This document shows, piece after piece, positions 45,685 to 54,877 of a stretch of DNA of 64,000 nt. The first letter of the stretch is position 1; the number at the start of each line of letters is the position of its first letter. The DNA lies in assembly GCF_049686335.1 (NCBI RefSeq), contig NZ_JBAVHX010000039.1:164326-228325 (forward strand). The letters are read 5' to 3'. The notes beneath the pieces were generated by a model. That model saw only the letters and a list, made by a program, of their open reading frames with translations. It did no database searches and was not told the DNA's origin. The stretch is from Buttiauxella sp049686335. Its GTDB lineage: Bacteria > Pseudomonadota > Gammaproteobacteria > Enterobacterales > Enterobacteriaceae. Position numbers and translations under genes: made by a program.

Positions 45685-47097
45685 ATGGTAGATCAGATAA
45701 AAGTAGCTGACGTCGCTGAGGCGCCGGCTGAGCAGTCGCTACGGCGTAATTTAACTAACCGTCATATCCAACTTATTGCCATTGGTGGCGCAATCGGAAC
45801 CGGCTTGTTTATGGGCTCGGGTAAGACGATTAGTCTTGCAGGGCCTTCCATCATCTTCGTCTACATGATCATCGGCTTCATGCTGTTCTTCGTGATGCGA
45901 GCGATGGGCGAACTGCTGTTATCGAATCTGGAATACAAGTCATTTAGCGATTTCGCGGCGGATTTACTCGGGCCGTGGGCGGGATATTTTACTGGCTGGA
46001 CATACTGGTTCTGCTGGGTGGTTACCGGAATGGCAGACGTGGTCGCGATAACTGCCTACGCGCAATTTTGGTTCCCGGGGCTGTCAGACTGGGTGGCATC
46101 GCTCGCTGTTATCGTGCTGCTGTTGAGCCTCAACCTCGCCACTGTAAAAATGTTCGGTGAGATGGAGTTCTGGTTTGCGATGATAAAAATCGTCGCCATT
46201 GTCGCGCTGATTGTCATCGGCCTGGTGATGATTTTAACCCACTTCCATTCGCCATCTGGTGTCGAAGCGTCCATCAATAACCTGTGGAATGATGGCGGTT
46301 GGTTCCCGAAAGGCATCAGCGGGTTCTTTGCTGGCTTCCAGATAGCGGTATTCGCATTTGTGGGTATTGAGCTGGTGGGAACCACGGCTGCTGAAACGAA
46401 AGATCCGGAAAAATCGCTGCCACGTGCCATCAACTCCATTCCGATTCGTATCATCATGTTCTACGTGTTTGCGCTGATTGTGATTATGTCAGTCACACCA
46501 TGGCGTTCAGTGGTGGCGGATAAGAGCCCGTTTGTTGAATTGTTCGTGCTGGTGGGTCTGCCTGCCGCCGCGAGTATCATCAACTTTGTCGTGCTGACTT
46601 CTGCGGCTTCTTCTGCCAACAGTGGCGTGTTCTCCACAAGCCGTATGTTGTTCGGCCTGGCGCAGGACGGTATGGCACCGAAAGCGTTCGCCAAACTCTC
46701 CAAACGCGCAGTTCCGGCGAAGGGTTTAACCTTCTCCTGTATGTGCCTGTTGGGTGGGGTGGTGATGCTGTACGTTAACCCGAATGTGATCGCGGCATTC
46801 ACCATGATAACCACGGTGTCTGCGATTCTGTTTATGTTCGTCTGGACGATCATTCTGTGTTCGTACCTGGTGTACCGCAAACAGCGTCCCCACTTGCACG
46901 AGAAATCAATCTACAAAATGCCGCTCGGTAAACTGATGTGCTGGGTTTGCATGGCGTTCTTTGTGTTTGTGATTGTGCTGCTGACACTTGAGCAAGATAC
47001 CCGCCAGGCGCTGATCGTTACGCCATTGTGGTTCATCGCATTAGGTGTGTTCTGGATGTTTATCGGCAAGAAACGCATCGCGGCCATGCGTAAGTAA
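45685..47097 (+). CDS. cycA: D-serine/D-alanine/glycine:H+ symporter CycA
   Basis: A 470-residue APC-family permease with 12 membrane helices, same length as E. coli CycA. The family signature GGAIGTGLFMGSG lies in helix 1. Imports glycine, D-alanine, D-serine and D-cycloserine. The 295-bp upstream gap holds the fklB terminator and a long leader; in E. coli the small RNA GcvB pairs with cycA mRNA. Confidence 0.96.
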   Translation: MVDQIKVADVAEAPAEQSLRRNLTNRHIQLIAIGGAIGTGLFMGSGKTISLAGPSIIFVYMIIGFMLFFVMRAMGELLLSNLEYKSFSDFAADLLGPWAGYFTGWTYWFCWVVTGMADVVAITAYAQFWFPGLSDWVASLAVIVLLLSLNLATVKMFGEMEFWFAMIKIVAIVALIVIGLVMILTHFHSPSGVEASINNLWNDGGWFPKGISGFFAGFQIAVFAFVGIELVGTTAAETKDPEKSLPRAINSIPIRIIMFYVFALIVIMSVTPWRSVVADKSPFVELFVLVGLPAAASIINFVVLTSAASSANSGVFSTSRMLFGLAQDGMAPKAFAKLSKRAVPAKGLTFSCMCLLGGVVMLYVNPNVIAAFTMITTVSAILFMFVWTIILCSYLVYRKQRPHLHEKSIYKMPLGKLMCWVCMAFFVFVIVLLTLEQDTRQALIVTPLWFIALGVFWMFIGKKRIAAMRK

Positions 47098-47102
47098 TTT
47101 TT

Positions 47103-47169
47103 GCCCTCACCCAAACCCTCTCCCACAGGAGAGGGGACTGACCGGTTTGTTTCCCCCGGGGTGAGGGCG
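47103..47169. repeat. Dispersed GC-rich inverted repeat, copy 3
   Basis: GCCCTCACCC at the left pairs with GGGGTGAGGGC at the right. An inner CTCTCCCACAGGAGAG hairpin and the string GGGGACTGACCGGTTTG are shared with the copy at 7062-7177. It lies between convergent cycA and ytfE and may act as a bidirectional terminator. Confidence 0.7.
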
Positions 47170-47171
47170 AA

Positions 47172-47834
47172 CTACTCCCCGGCTAAAGCGCGTGGAAACA
47201 GCACGTTATTCTCAAGACTGATGTGATTCATCAAATCATCAATCAGCTCATTAATCCCGTTATACATCGCTTTCCACGTCGTGCAGGCTTCCGGCGGTGG
47301 CGTCACGTTATTAGTGGTGTGCTTGATAACTTCCAGTAATTCACCGGCATCATCATGCTCACTTTCCATCACGCTAATCGGGCCATTCGCCTGAGTGCCC
47401 ATCCCTTGTTTAATCATCGGGAACAGGATCTGTTCTTCTTTCATCATATGGCTGCTCAATTCCTGATGCAGCATGGTGAGATACTTCGCCAGGCCTTTCG
47501 GTACATTCGGTTTATCTGCGTGAACGCGCTCTACTTTTGTTGCCTGAAGGATGAGCTCCGGTAATTGTTCGCGGTGGCGATTGTGATAACGCACGATGAT
47601 ATGGTCGATGATCTCTGGCAACGGCGCACTGCGCCACTCCTTCTCAACTGGCTCTTCAGCAAGGGCGGCGAGTTCAGCTTCAATGGCTGCCAGATCCAAC
47701 TCTTTACGGGTTGCGGCACGCTCAAGCGTCTGCTTCCCGCCGCAGCAGAAATCGAGATCCAATTTACGGAACAGCGCAGAAGCGCGTGGAATGGTTAAAG
47801 CCAGTTCACCTAAAGCTTGATCGCGGAAAGCCAT
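47172..47834 (-). CDS. ytfE: Iron-sulfur cluster repair protein YtfE (RIC)
   Basis: A 220-residue di-iron hemerythrin-like protein that repairs Fe-S clusters after nitrosative damage. Cys30-Cys31 lie in the N-terminal ScdA_N domain (DFCCGGK). Hemerythrin-type His/Glu ligands are in RYHNRHREQLP, LSSHMMKEEQ, SEHDDAGE and HISLENNVLFP. The ATG at 47834 gives MAFRDQALGEL. An NsrR operator lies 28 bp upstream. Confidence 0.97.
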   Translation of the reverse strand: MAFRDQALGELALTIPRASALFRKLDLDFCCGGKQTLERAATRKELDLAAIEAELAALAEEPVEKEWRSAPLPEIIDHIIVRYHNRHREQLPELILQATKVERVHADKPNVPKGLAKYLTMLHQELSSHMMKEEQILFPMIKQGMGTQANGPISVMESEHDDAGELLEVIKHTTNNVTPPPEACTTWKAMYNGINELIDDLMNHISLENNVLFPRALAGE

Positions 47835-47861
47835 GAGCAGATACCTCGTTGTCAATAATAT

Positions 47862-47884
47862 AAGATGCATATTAAATGCATCTT
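47862..47884 (-). promoter_or_regulatory. NsrR operator of ytfE
   Basis: Near-perfect 11-1-11 palindrome, with half-sites AAGATGCATAT and AAATGCATCTT. It matches the NsrR consensus of AAGATGCATTT inverted repeats. NO relieves repression by NsrR, whose gene is at 27576-28001. Confidence 0.93.
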
Positions 47885-47918
47885 TAAACTGGCGCTATGA
47901 CTATTTCGAGGTAAGGCG

Positions 47919-48893
47919 CTATTTGTCCGTGGTGATAACCACTTCTTCGAGCGTGTTTTTGTGCGGCTTTGTCAGCACAGCCATTACCACACCGGCAACC
48001 AGGCAAAGGATGCCAAGCAATGTCAGAAACGGCGGCCAGCTATGGCGTAACATAAAGGTGTAAGCCAGTCCTGCGAGGGTTTCGAAGACGATTAACGGGC
48101 CGACAATTACCGTCGGTAAACGTTGGCTGGCAATGTTCCAACACAGCGCGCCCAGCCACGAACAAAACAGTGCAATCGCTAACATCAGGGTTAAAAAGAC
48201 CTCCGGACGCGGACCAAAGGGCAGGGTAAAGTCGCTGTTGGTTTGCGACATCCACAGGCAAACCACGATGTAGCCGAGCAACGAGAATGGCAATATAGAA
48301 AGCCCTTGCGCCGTCGCCCACATCAACGGGTTTTTATCCGGATTTTCTCGTAACCAGCGGGCATTGCGCAGTGCATACCATGCCCAGCAAGCCACGGATA
48401 TAAAGGCCAGCCCGATGCCGCTGACATAACGCCACCAGCTGAAATCCAGCTCGCCGGTGCGTAATTCGGCGGTGTTCACCATCACCAGTCCAAGCGCGAT
48501 AATCACCAGTGCGGGTGCCAGCCGCTGCCACGGAAGTTTGCCATCGCGTTTGCTGTAAAGCAGGTTAGCAAACACCGGAATCACCACCGGAAGCGTGCCG
48601 ATAATCATGGTAGAGATTGGCGCTCCGGTGCGCTGAATGGCACTGGCAAGGCAGACGTAATAGATGAGATTACCCACGGTGGAGAGCTTGAGTGCGGTGA
48701 ACCAGTCTTCGCGACACAACTGGCGCAGGCGCTGGCGACCAAACCAGGCCAAAGGCAGGGCAATCAATCCCAACGCCAGGTAGCGTCCGGTCGATTGCAT
48801 TGCGGCGGGATAGTCAGGAACAATCAGCGGTCCGACGAAAATCAGCCCCCACATCAACCCTGCGAGCAGGGCGTATAGCACACCAGTTAACAT
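47919..48893 (-). CDS. ytfF: YtfF, EamA-family inner-membrane transporter
   Basis: A 324-residue protein with about ten hydrophobic helices in two EamA repeats, matching E. coli YtfF. The ATG at 48893 (MLTGVLYALLAGLMWG) is the E. coli-like start; a long upstream extension overlaps the regulator gene and is rejected. Substrate unknown. It lies 80 bp downstream of an AraC-type regulator on the same strand. Confidence 0.88.
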   Translation of the reverse strand: MLTGVLYALLAGLMWGLIFVGPLIVPDYPAAMQSTGRYLALGLIALPLAWFGRQRLRQLCREDWFTALKLSTVGNLIYYVCLASAIQRTGAPISTMIIGTLPVVIPVFANLLYSKRDGKLPWQRLAPALVIIALGLVMVNTAELRTGELDFSWWRYVSGIGLAFISVACWAWYALRNARWLRENPDKNPLMWATAQGLSILPFSLLGYIVVCLWMSQTNSDFTLPFGPRPEVFLTLMLAIALFCSWLGALCWNIASQRLPTVIVGPLIVFETLAGLAYTFMLRHSWPPFLTLLGILCLVAGVVMAVLTKPHKNTLEEVVITTDK

Positions 48894-48973
48894 TTTCTTG
48901 TTCTTCCACTTATCTCTTTGCAAAGAGTGTAGGTGTGGTGGGATTAAAAATATTGTACCAGCTTGCGGTGCAA

Positions 48974-49798
48974 CTATCGGGCGACCTGTTTTTGGTAACG
49001 GACGGGCGTGATGCCATAACGTTGGGAAAAGGCGCGGGTGAGATGGGCCTGGTCGGTTAATCCGCTGGCCGCGGCGACATGCGCGGCGGGCATGCCGGTT
49101 GTCAAAAACTGCTTTGCACGCCACAGGCGAATTGCCATTAACATCTGATGCGGCGTGACGTGGAAATGTGCTTTAAACATGCGCTGAAAGTGATACGGAC
49201 TCAGGGAAACCACGGCGGCAAGCTCGTCGAGCGTCACCGGATGCATATAGTTATCATGAAGATAATCGCGAACCTGTTCAAAGCGATGCGCCGCATCTTG
49301 CGGGCCAGAAGGAAAATGCCGCGCGTAAGGTTGAAAGGTTTCGATGAGATTTAAAAGCAGGCCTTGTTGCGCCAGTGAATCGCCTTCGCTCCACAATCCA
49401 TTTATCAGCTGTGAAATACGCCCCGCACGTAACGGATCGTGATTGACCACTTCGCTAAAAGACCAGTGGCGCGAGCCTGTCACGGCCTCGAGAGTTTCTG
49501 GCTCGAGGTAAATCATGCGGTATTGCCAGCCGTCTTCAGTTGCTGCTTCGCCGGTGTGGAGCTCGTCGGGATTCATTAATACTAACGAGTCTGTGGCAGC
49601 CACATGCTGGACACCGCGATAGCGAAAGCGCTCCGCTCCCCATGTCACCGTCCCAATGCCAAACGCTTCGTGGGTATGAGGTTCGAAGGCATAACGTGAA
49701 ATATGAGCGTGATAAAGCTCAACGCCAGGCAATTGCGGCAAATGCCGAAACTGGGCGCTGTCTTTCTTATCGTGGAACTGCTCGGGAACGCCTTGCAA
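48974..49798 (-). CDS. AraC-family transcriptional regulator
   Basis: A 274-residue regulator: N-terminal cupin sensor domain (residues about 15-130, with HTHEAFGIG) and two C-terminal helix-turn-helix motifs (LDELAAVVSLSPYHFQRMFK; AAASGLTDQAHLTRAF). Not found at this locus in E. coli K-12. The ligand is unknown. The same-strand ytfF transporter directly downstream suggests it controls that gene, a common regulator-exporter pairing. Confidence 0.88.
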   Translation of the reverse strand: MQGVPEQFHDKKDSAQFRHLPQLPGVELYHAHISRYAFEPHTHEAFGIGTVTWGAERFRYRGVQHVAATDSLVLMNPDELHTGEAATEDGWQYRMIYLEPETLEAVTGSRHWSFSEVVNHDPLRAGRISQLINGLWSEGDSLAQQGLLLNLIETFQPYARHFPSGPQDAAHRFEQVRDYLHDNYMHPVTLDELAAVVSLSPYHFQRMFKAHFHVTPHQMLMAIRLWRAKQFLTTGMPAAHVAAASGLTDQAHLTRAFSQRYGITPVRYQKQVAR

Positions 49799-49869
49799 GC
49801 TAACCTCCGTTTGGACACCCTTCCACTATTCAGGATATAGGATGTCCAGGGTTAACGGAAATTTAACAA

Positions 49870-50718
49870 TTACAGCGCGGCGCGCACACTCTCTTCAAGG
49901 GATGTGGTGGGGCGACCCAGTAACTGGCTTAACTGGCGGCTGTCATCGAACAGGCCACCTTTTGCCGCGCCGCTATCGGAGTTTGCCAGCATTGCGGCTA
50001 AACCTTCCGGCAACCCGGCACCCAGCAACGCGGCTTTAAAATCAGTTTCTGGCAGATCCTGATACACCACGGGTGTGCCGCTTTGTTTGGTCAGTTCGGC
50101 GGTGAGTTCTGCCAGCGTCCAGCCGTTATCACCTGCCAGTTCATAAACTTTGCCCGCCTGGTTTTCCAGTGTTAGCACTTTTGCTGCTGCCGCTGCGTAA
50201 TCCGCGCGGGTGGCTGAAGCAATTCTCCCGTTTCCGGCGCTCCCGATAAACGCGCCGTGTTGCAGGGCTGGCGGTACGCTGGCGAGATAGTTTTCGGTGT
50301 ACCAACCGTTGCGCAGCAGGACAAAAGGAATGCCTGATTGTTGCAGCATTTTTTCGGTCGCCACGTGCTCGTCCGCCAGACCCAGTGGTGAAGAATCTGC
50401 ATGCAGCAGGCTGGTGTAAGCAATCAGTTTCACACCCGCTTCTTTTGCTGCTTCAATCACGTTGCGATGTTGAACCGCGCGTTGGCCGACTTCACTTGAG
50501 GAGATCAACAGCAGCTTATCCACGCCGTTCAGCGCCTGTACTAATGCGGTTTTGTCTTCATAGCTGGCGGCTCGAACCTGAACGCCACGTGCAGAAAACT
50601 GGCTCACTTTTGCAGGGTTACGCACAATGGCGACCAGTTGCTCAGCGGGAATCGTGTTCAGCAAGTCTTCAATAACGAGTTGGCCCAGTTGGCCGGAAGC
50701 ACCAGTAATAGCGATCAT
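49870..50718 (-). CDS. qorB: NAD(P)H:quinone oxidoreductase QorB (YtfG)
   Basis: A 282-residue atypical short-chain reductase with nucleotide motif TGASGQLG at the N-terminus. The ATG at 50718 (MIAITGASG) follows AGGAG by 7 nt and matches E. coli; an ATG six nt upstream sits too close to that site. Reduces quinones with NADPH. Divergent from qorR. Confidence 0.94.
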   Translation of the reverse strand: MIAITGASGQLGQLVIEDLLNTIPAEQLVAIVRNPAKVSQFSARGVQVRAASYEDKTALVQALNGVDKLLLISSSEVGQRAVQHRNVIEAAKEAGVKLIAYTSLLHADSSPLGLADEHVATEKMLQQSGIPFVLLRNGWYTENYLASVPPALQHGAFIGSAGNGRIASATRADYAAAAAKVLTLENQAGKVYELAGDNGWTLAELTAELTKQSGTPVVYQDLPETDFKAALLGAGLPEGLAAMLANSDSGAAKGGLFDDSRQLSQLLGRPTTSLEESVRAAL

Positions 50719-50809
50719 GTTCATTCTCCTGTGGGGGTTCTGCTTAAGTTGTGTCACACTATCATTGACACTAACTTTTAGTAAGTACGTACATAAAGGT
50801 AAGTATGAA

Positions 50810-51199
50810 ATGATTGAAACTGAAACCCTCGCACCTTCGCTAACCGAGCAATTACGTAACGGCAATTTATTCGCGGAACAGTGCCCGTCGCGGGATGTGC
50901 TAAAGCACGTCACCAGCCGCTGGGGGGTGTTAATTCTGGTGGCGCTGCAGGACGGCACGCATCGTTTTAGCGACTTGCGCCGTAAGATGGGGGGCGTTAG
51001 TGAGAAGATGCTCGCACAAACACTGCAATGGCTTGAGGCAGATGGTTTTGTTAACCGTAAATCGTACCCGGTGGTGCCTCCGCATGTCGAATACAGCCTG
51101 ACACCATTAGGTTTTGAGGTTGCCGAAAAAGTGGCAGGGCTTGCTGACTGGGTTGAAGTGAATTTGCCAAGAGTGTTAGCGTCCCGTTCGGAACGCTAA
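50810..51199 (+). CDS. qorR: Redox-sensing HxlR-type regulator QorR (YtfH)
   Basis: A 129-residue winged-helix regulator of the HxlR family (FSDLRRKMGGVSEKMLAQTL) with an N-terminal cysteine in FAEQCPSR as the expected redox sensor. The ATG at 50810 is chosen after AAAGGT. Divergent from qorB; the gap contains the palindrome ACTAACTTTTAGT at about 50771-50783, a candidate operator. Confidence 0.9.
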   Translation: MIETETLAPSLTEQLRNGNLFAEQCPSRDVLKHVTSRWGVLILVALQDGTHRFSDLRRKMGGVSEKMLAQTLQWLEADGFVNRKSYPVVPPHVEYSLTPLGFEVAEKVAGLADWVEVNLPRVLASRSER

Positions 51200-51224
51200 C
51201 ACAGAGCTGGTGGATGACGCTGTC

Positions 51225-51538
51225 GCTTATCCACCCTACGAATTCATGTGTTTGTAGGTCGGATAAGCGCAGCGTCATCCGACGTTATTTACTCAAATCC
51301 AACTGATAAATCGCAAAACCAATCTCATCGCTACCGACATTCTTCACTGGATACTGCGCTTTCTCTTTGATAAATGCCGCAGCTTATCCATCCTACGAAA
51401 TCATGTGTTTGTAGGTCGGATAAGCGCAGCGTCATCCGACGTTATTTACTCAAATCCAACTGATAAATCGCAAAACCAATCTCATCGCTACCGACATTTT
51501 TCATTGGATACTGCGCTTTCTCTTTGATAAACGCCGCA
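51225..51538. repeat. 157-bp tandem duplication spanning a REP hairpin and the cpdB 3' end
   Basis: Two adjacent copies, 51225-51381 and 51382-51538. Each starts GCTTATCCA and contains a REP-like hairpin (GTCGGATAAGCGCAGCGTCATCCGAC) and the last about 32 codons of cpdB. Only a handful of bases differ. The right copy is the true end of cpdB; the left copy is a non-expressed fragment. The junction shows a 4-bp GCTT microhomology. A further REP-like hairpin lies at 51209-51239. Confidence 0.92.
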
Positions 51539-53373
51539 GCTTTTTCGCCAGGCGATGTTTCAAAGCGGATATCTAACGGCTGCTTGCTGTGAATCGGAGC
51601 GAGACGCCAGTTATTATCGGCGGCAGGGTGGATCTCTTTGCTCGCGGTAATCCAGTTCGCCAGCACCGAGCGGTTTTCATCCGGGGAAGCGAACGCAATA
51701 TGGCTATCGCCTGTACCGGCAAACTTGCCGCCGTATGCACGATAGTTATTGGTTGCGACGAGGAAAGTTGCGTTCGGGTCGATTGGTTTGCCTTTATACG
51801 TCAGCCCTTTGATACGCTCGGCTGTCGGGTTCACCGTCTGGCATTCACCGTCGTAACGTGCCGGTTGTGACACATCAATCTGGTAATCCACGCCATCGAT
51901 AACATCAAAGTTATACGTGCGGAAACCGTCCCAGTTAATCAGCGACTGCGGCTTGCTGCTGTTGACATCAATCTGATTAAACTGCGCGGCAGAACATTCC
52001 AGCCACTCTTTGACCTCTTTCCCACTGGCTTTCACTACCACCAGCGTGTTCGGATAAAGATACAAATCTGCGGCATTCCGGAAGGTTAGCTGGCCCTTTT
52101 CTACTTCAACATAACTGGCAGGATCGTTTTTACGTCCACCCACTTTAAACGGTGCAGCAGCAGATAATACCGGCAGATTCGCCAGATCCGGGTCACCCTG
52201 AATATATTTTTCGACGTAAGCGGACTGGGCGTTATTCACTACCTGCACGGTTGGATCGTCCTGCACCAGCGCCAGATAACTGTACATATTGTCGGAGGAT
52301 TTGCCGATTGGCTTGCTGACGAACTCGCGCGTGGCGTCATGATCGTGTTTCAGCACTTTCGCCAGCTCAGCGTCTTCTTTCACCAACGCTTTCTTCGCCA
52401 CGCTGTCGTAAATAGGGCGTGCTTCAGCCTTGCTGCTGACCACTTTCCATGCGCCGCTATCGTTGTTGAGCACCAGATCAACGACGCCAAGATGGTCGCC
52501 CCACATACCTGGCATCACCGCAGGAATACCGTTTAGTGTCCCTTTCTCAAGATCGACTCCTTTGATATTGGCAAAATCTTTGCCCGGGAAAACGGCGTGA
52601 GCGTGGCCAAACAGAATGGCATCTACGCCCGGAACGTTGCTCAGGTAATAAACAGAGTTTTCTGCCATCGCATGATAAGGGTCACTGGATAAGCCAGAAT
52701 GGGCGATAACTACCACTAAATCCGCACCTTGCTTGCGCATCTCCGGTACATACTGGCGCGCCGTTTCAGTAATATCTTTAACCGTCACCTTACCTTCGAG
52801 ATTGGTTTTATCCCACGTCATAATCTGCGGTGGCACAAAACCGATATACCCGATACGCAGCGTCTGCTCTTTGCCGTCTTTATCTTTCACTTGGGTTTCT
52901 TTGATGACGTAAGGTGTGAAGCGAGGCTTACTGGTTTTGGCATCAATAATGTTGGCATTTACATACGGGAATTTAGCCCCTGACAGCGCCATATCCAGGT
53001 AATCGAGGCCATAGTTAAATTCGTGGTTACCGAGGTTGCCCACCGCATAATCCAGCGTATTTAGCGCTTTATAAACCGGGTGAATATCGCCTTTTTTCAG
53101 ACCTTTTGCCGCCATGTAATCGCCAAGCGGGCTACCCTGAATCAGGTCACCGTTATCCACCAGCACGCTGTTAACGGTCTCACCACGGGCGGCATTGATT
53201 AAGCTCGCGGTGCGCACCAGTCCGAACTTCTCTGTTGGAGTGTCTTTGTAGTAATCGAAATCCATCATATTGCTATGGAGATCGCTGGTTTCCAGGATTC
53301 GCAGGTCAACGGTTGCAGCATGAACACTGGAAGCAACCAGCATGGCAACAAGCGTTGCGCTAAACTTAATCAT
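51442..53373 (-). CDS. cpdB: 2',3'-cyclic-nucleotide 2'-phosphodiesterase/3'-nucleotidase CpdB
   Basis: A 643-residue periplasmic enzyme with signal peptide (cleavage after SSVHA). The metallophosphoesterase domain has ILETSDLHSN, DNGDLIQGSPLGDY, GNHEFNYG and LFGHAH; a 5'-nucleotidase C-terminal domain follows with TNNYRAYGG. It scavenges 2',3'-cyclic nucleotides and 3'-nucleotides. Its last 32 codons are duplicated just downstream. Confidence 0.96.
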   Translation of the reverse strand: MIKFSATLVAMLVASSVHAATVDLRILETSDLHSNMMDFDYYKDTPTEKFGLVRTASLINAARGETVNSVLVDNGDLIQGSPLGDYMAAKGLKKGDIHPVYKALNTLDYAVGNLGNHEFNYGLDYLDMALSGAKFPYVNANIIDAKTSKPRFTPYVIKETQVKDKDGKEQTLRIGYIGFVPPQIMTWDKTNLEGKVTVKDITETARQYVPEMRKQGADLVVVIAHSGLSSDPYHAMAENSVYYLSNVPGVDAILFGHAHAVFPGKDFANIKGVDLEKGTLNGIPAVMPGMWGDHLGVVDLVLNNDSGAWKVVSSKAEARPIYDSVAKKALVKEDAELAKVLKHDHDATREFVSKPIGKSSDNMYSYLALVQDDPTVQVVNNAQSAYVEKYIQGDPDLANLPVLSAAAPFKVGGRKNDPASYVEVEKGQLTFRNAADLYLYPNTLVVVKASGKEVKEWLECSAAQFNQIDVNSSKPQSLINWDGFRTYNFDVIDGVDYQIDVSQPARYDGECQTVNPTAERIKGLTYKGKPIDPNATFLVATNNYRAYGGKFAGTGDSHIAFASPDENRSVLANWITASKEIHPAADNNWRLAPIHSKQPLDIRFETSPGEKAAAFIKEKAQYPMKNVGSDEIGFAIYQLDLSK

Positions 53374-53589
53374 GATAAAGGTCCTTTTTAGAGATTCAGC
53401 ACAGAAGGTAATGTATATAAATGTTGTTGCTTACAAAAATGTGAAGTGTGCCAAAAAAATGACCAGGAAAACCGGAATCGCTTCACAGATAGCGCAACAA
53501 GGCGCTTTGCTATATAAAAACAACACTAGCAAAACAACGAGTTAATCAGCGCAGGACAAGCAACACTGCGACACAACATGAGGTGGATA

Positions 53590-54330
53590 ATGTTAGAGCA
53601 AATTTGCCAACTGGCCCGGGAGGCGGGAGCCGCCATTATGGATGTTTACCAGGGTGTGAAACCGCTGGAGGCAACGCAAAAACTGGATGACTCACCCGTG
53701 ACTGCGGCCGACATTGCGGCTCACTCCATTATCCTGAAAGGGCTGCAAACGCTCACCCCAGAGATCCCCGTGCTGTCAGAAGAAGATCCGCAAACCTGGG
53801 AGACGCGCCAACACTGGCAGCGCTACTGGCTGGTGGATCCGCTGGATGGCACCAAAGAGTTCCTGAAACGTAACGGTGAATTCACGGTGAATATCGCCCT
53901 GATCGAACAGGGGAAAGCGGTGCTGGGCGTGGTGTATGCACCGGTGCTGGACGTGATGTATAGCGCTGCAGAAGGTAAAGCCTGGAAGGAAGAAAACGGC
54001 ACGCGTAACCAAATCCATGTTCGTGATGCACGTCCACCGCTGGTGGTGATCAGTCGTTCGCACGGCGATGATGAACTCAAAGAGTATCTTCATCAGTTAG
54101 GCGAACACCAGACTACGTCGATTGGTTCATCGCTGAAGTTTTGCCTTGTGGCAGAAGGGCAGGCGCAGTTGTATCCGCGCTTTGGGCCAACCAACATCTG
54201 GGACACCGCCGCAGGCCACGCTGTTGCATCCGCAGCAGGCGCCCACGTTCATGACTGGCAGGGTAAGTCGCTTGACTATACCCCGCGCGAGTCATTCCTA
54301 AACCCTGGATTCCGGGTCTCTATTTACTAA
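53590..54330 (+). CDS. cysQ: 3'(2'),5'-bisphosphate nucleotidase CysQ
   Basis: A 246-residue Li-sensitive inositol-monophosphatase-fold enzyme that hydrolyses PAP from sulfate assimilation. Motifs LSEEDPQ, VDPLDGTKEF and WDTAAGHA are the metal-site signatures. The ATG at 53590 follows AGGTGG. Its 3' end overlaps the convergent ytfJ by 11 bp. Confidence 0.97.
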   Translation: MLEQICQLAREAGAAIMDVYQGVKPLEATQKLDDSPVTAADIAAHSIILKGLQTLTPEIPVLSEEDPQTWETRQHWQRYWLVDPLDGTKEFLKRNGEFTVNIALIEQGKAVLGVVYAPVLDVMYSAAEGKAWKEENGTRNQIHVRDARPPLVVISRSHGDDELKEYLHQLGEHQTTSIGSSLKFCLVAEGQAQLYPRFGPTNIWDTAAGHAVASAAGAHVHDWQGKSLDYTPRESFLNPGFRVSIY

Positions 54331-54877
54331 GCAATTCGCGCAGCAGGCTAATCACCTGCTGCACCTCTTCCTGCGTCAGCGCACCATCTTTGGCATACTG
54401 AACGCGTCCTTGTTTATCCAGCACGACAATCGCTGAACTGCCCGTTTCGAGCTGCCAGGATTTTTGCGCTACGCCGTTACTGTCGACAATAAATTGCGAC
54501 CACGGATACTGAGTCTTATTGCTCTCAAGGCTGCTGCGAACAAACATTCCGGTGCCGACGATGGCGTCATCGGTGTTCACAATCGTGGTGGTTTGATAGC
54601 GGTCATGCGGGAATTTCGCGGCCTTGATGGCCTCAATCAGCCCGGCATTTTTCTCTTTGGCACTGGTGCGTCCGGCAATATGTTGCAGCAATCGCACTTT
54701 TCCCACCAACTGCGCACTATTCCAGTTTTTATAGCTAAACTTATCATTGTCGAGCATCAACTCACCTTTATCGGTAATGCCAATAGGTGAGACTCGCTGA
54801 TTCTTCTCGAAATTATGTGCCGATGCCGCAAGAGGCAACAGCAGCAAGGCAAGCGCCAGTGTTGTGCGTAGGGACAT
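54320..54877 (-). CDS. ytfJ: YtfJ, periplasmic thioredoxin-fold protein
   Basis: A 185-residue secreted protein with signal peptide (cleavage after LAASA, about residue 20) and a single thioredoxin-like domain without a CXXC motif. It matches E. coli YtfJ; function unknown. Its stop overlaps the end of cysQ on the other strand. Confidence 0.93.
   Translation of the reverse strand: MSLRTTLALALLLLPLAASAHNFEKNQRVSPIGITDKGELMLDNDKFSYKNWNSAQLVGKVRLLQHIAGRTSAKEKNAGLIEAIKAAKFPHDRYQTTTIVNTDDAIVGTGMFVRSSLESNKTQYPWSQFIVDSNGVAQKSWQLETGSSAIVVLDKQGRVQYAKDGALTQEEVQQVISLLRELLSK

Noticed and set aside
51300..51385. Possible separate small gene downstream of cpdB
   Set aside because: It is the duplicated cpdB C-terminal fragment, with no start codon or ribosome site of its own.
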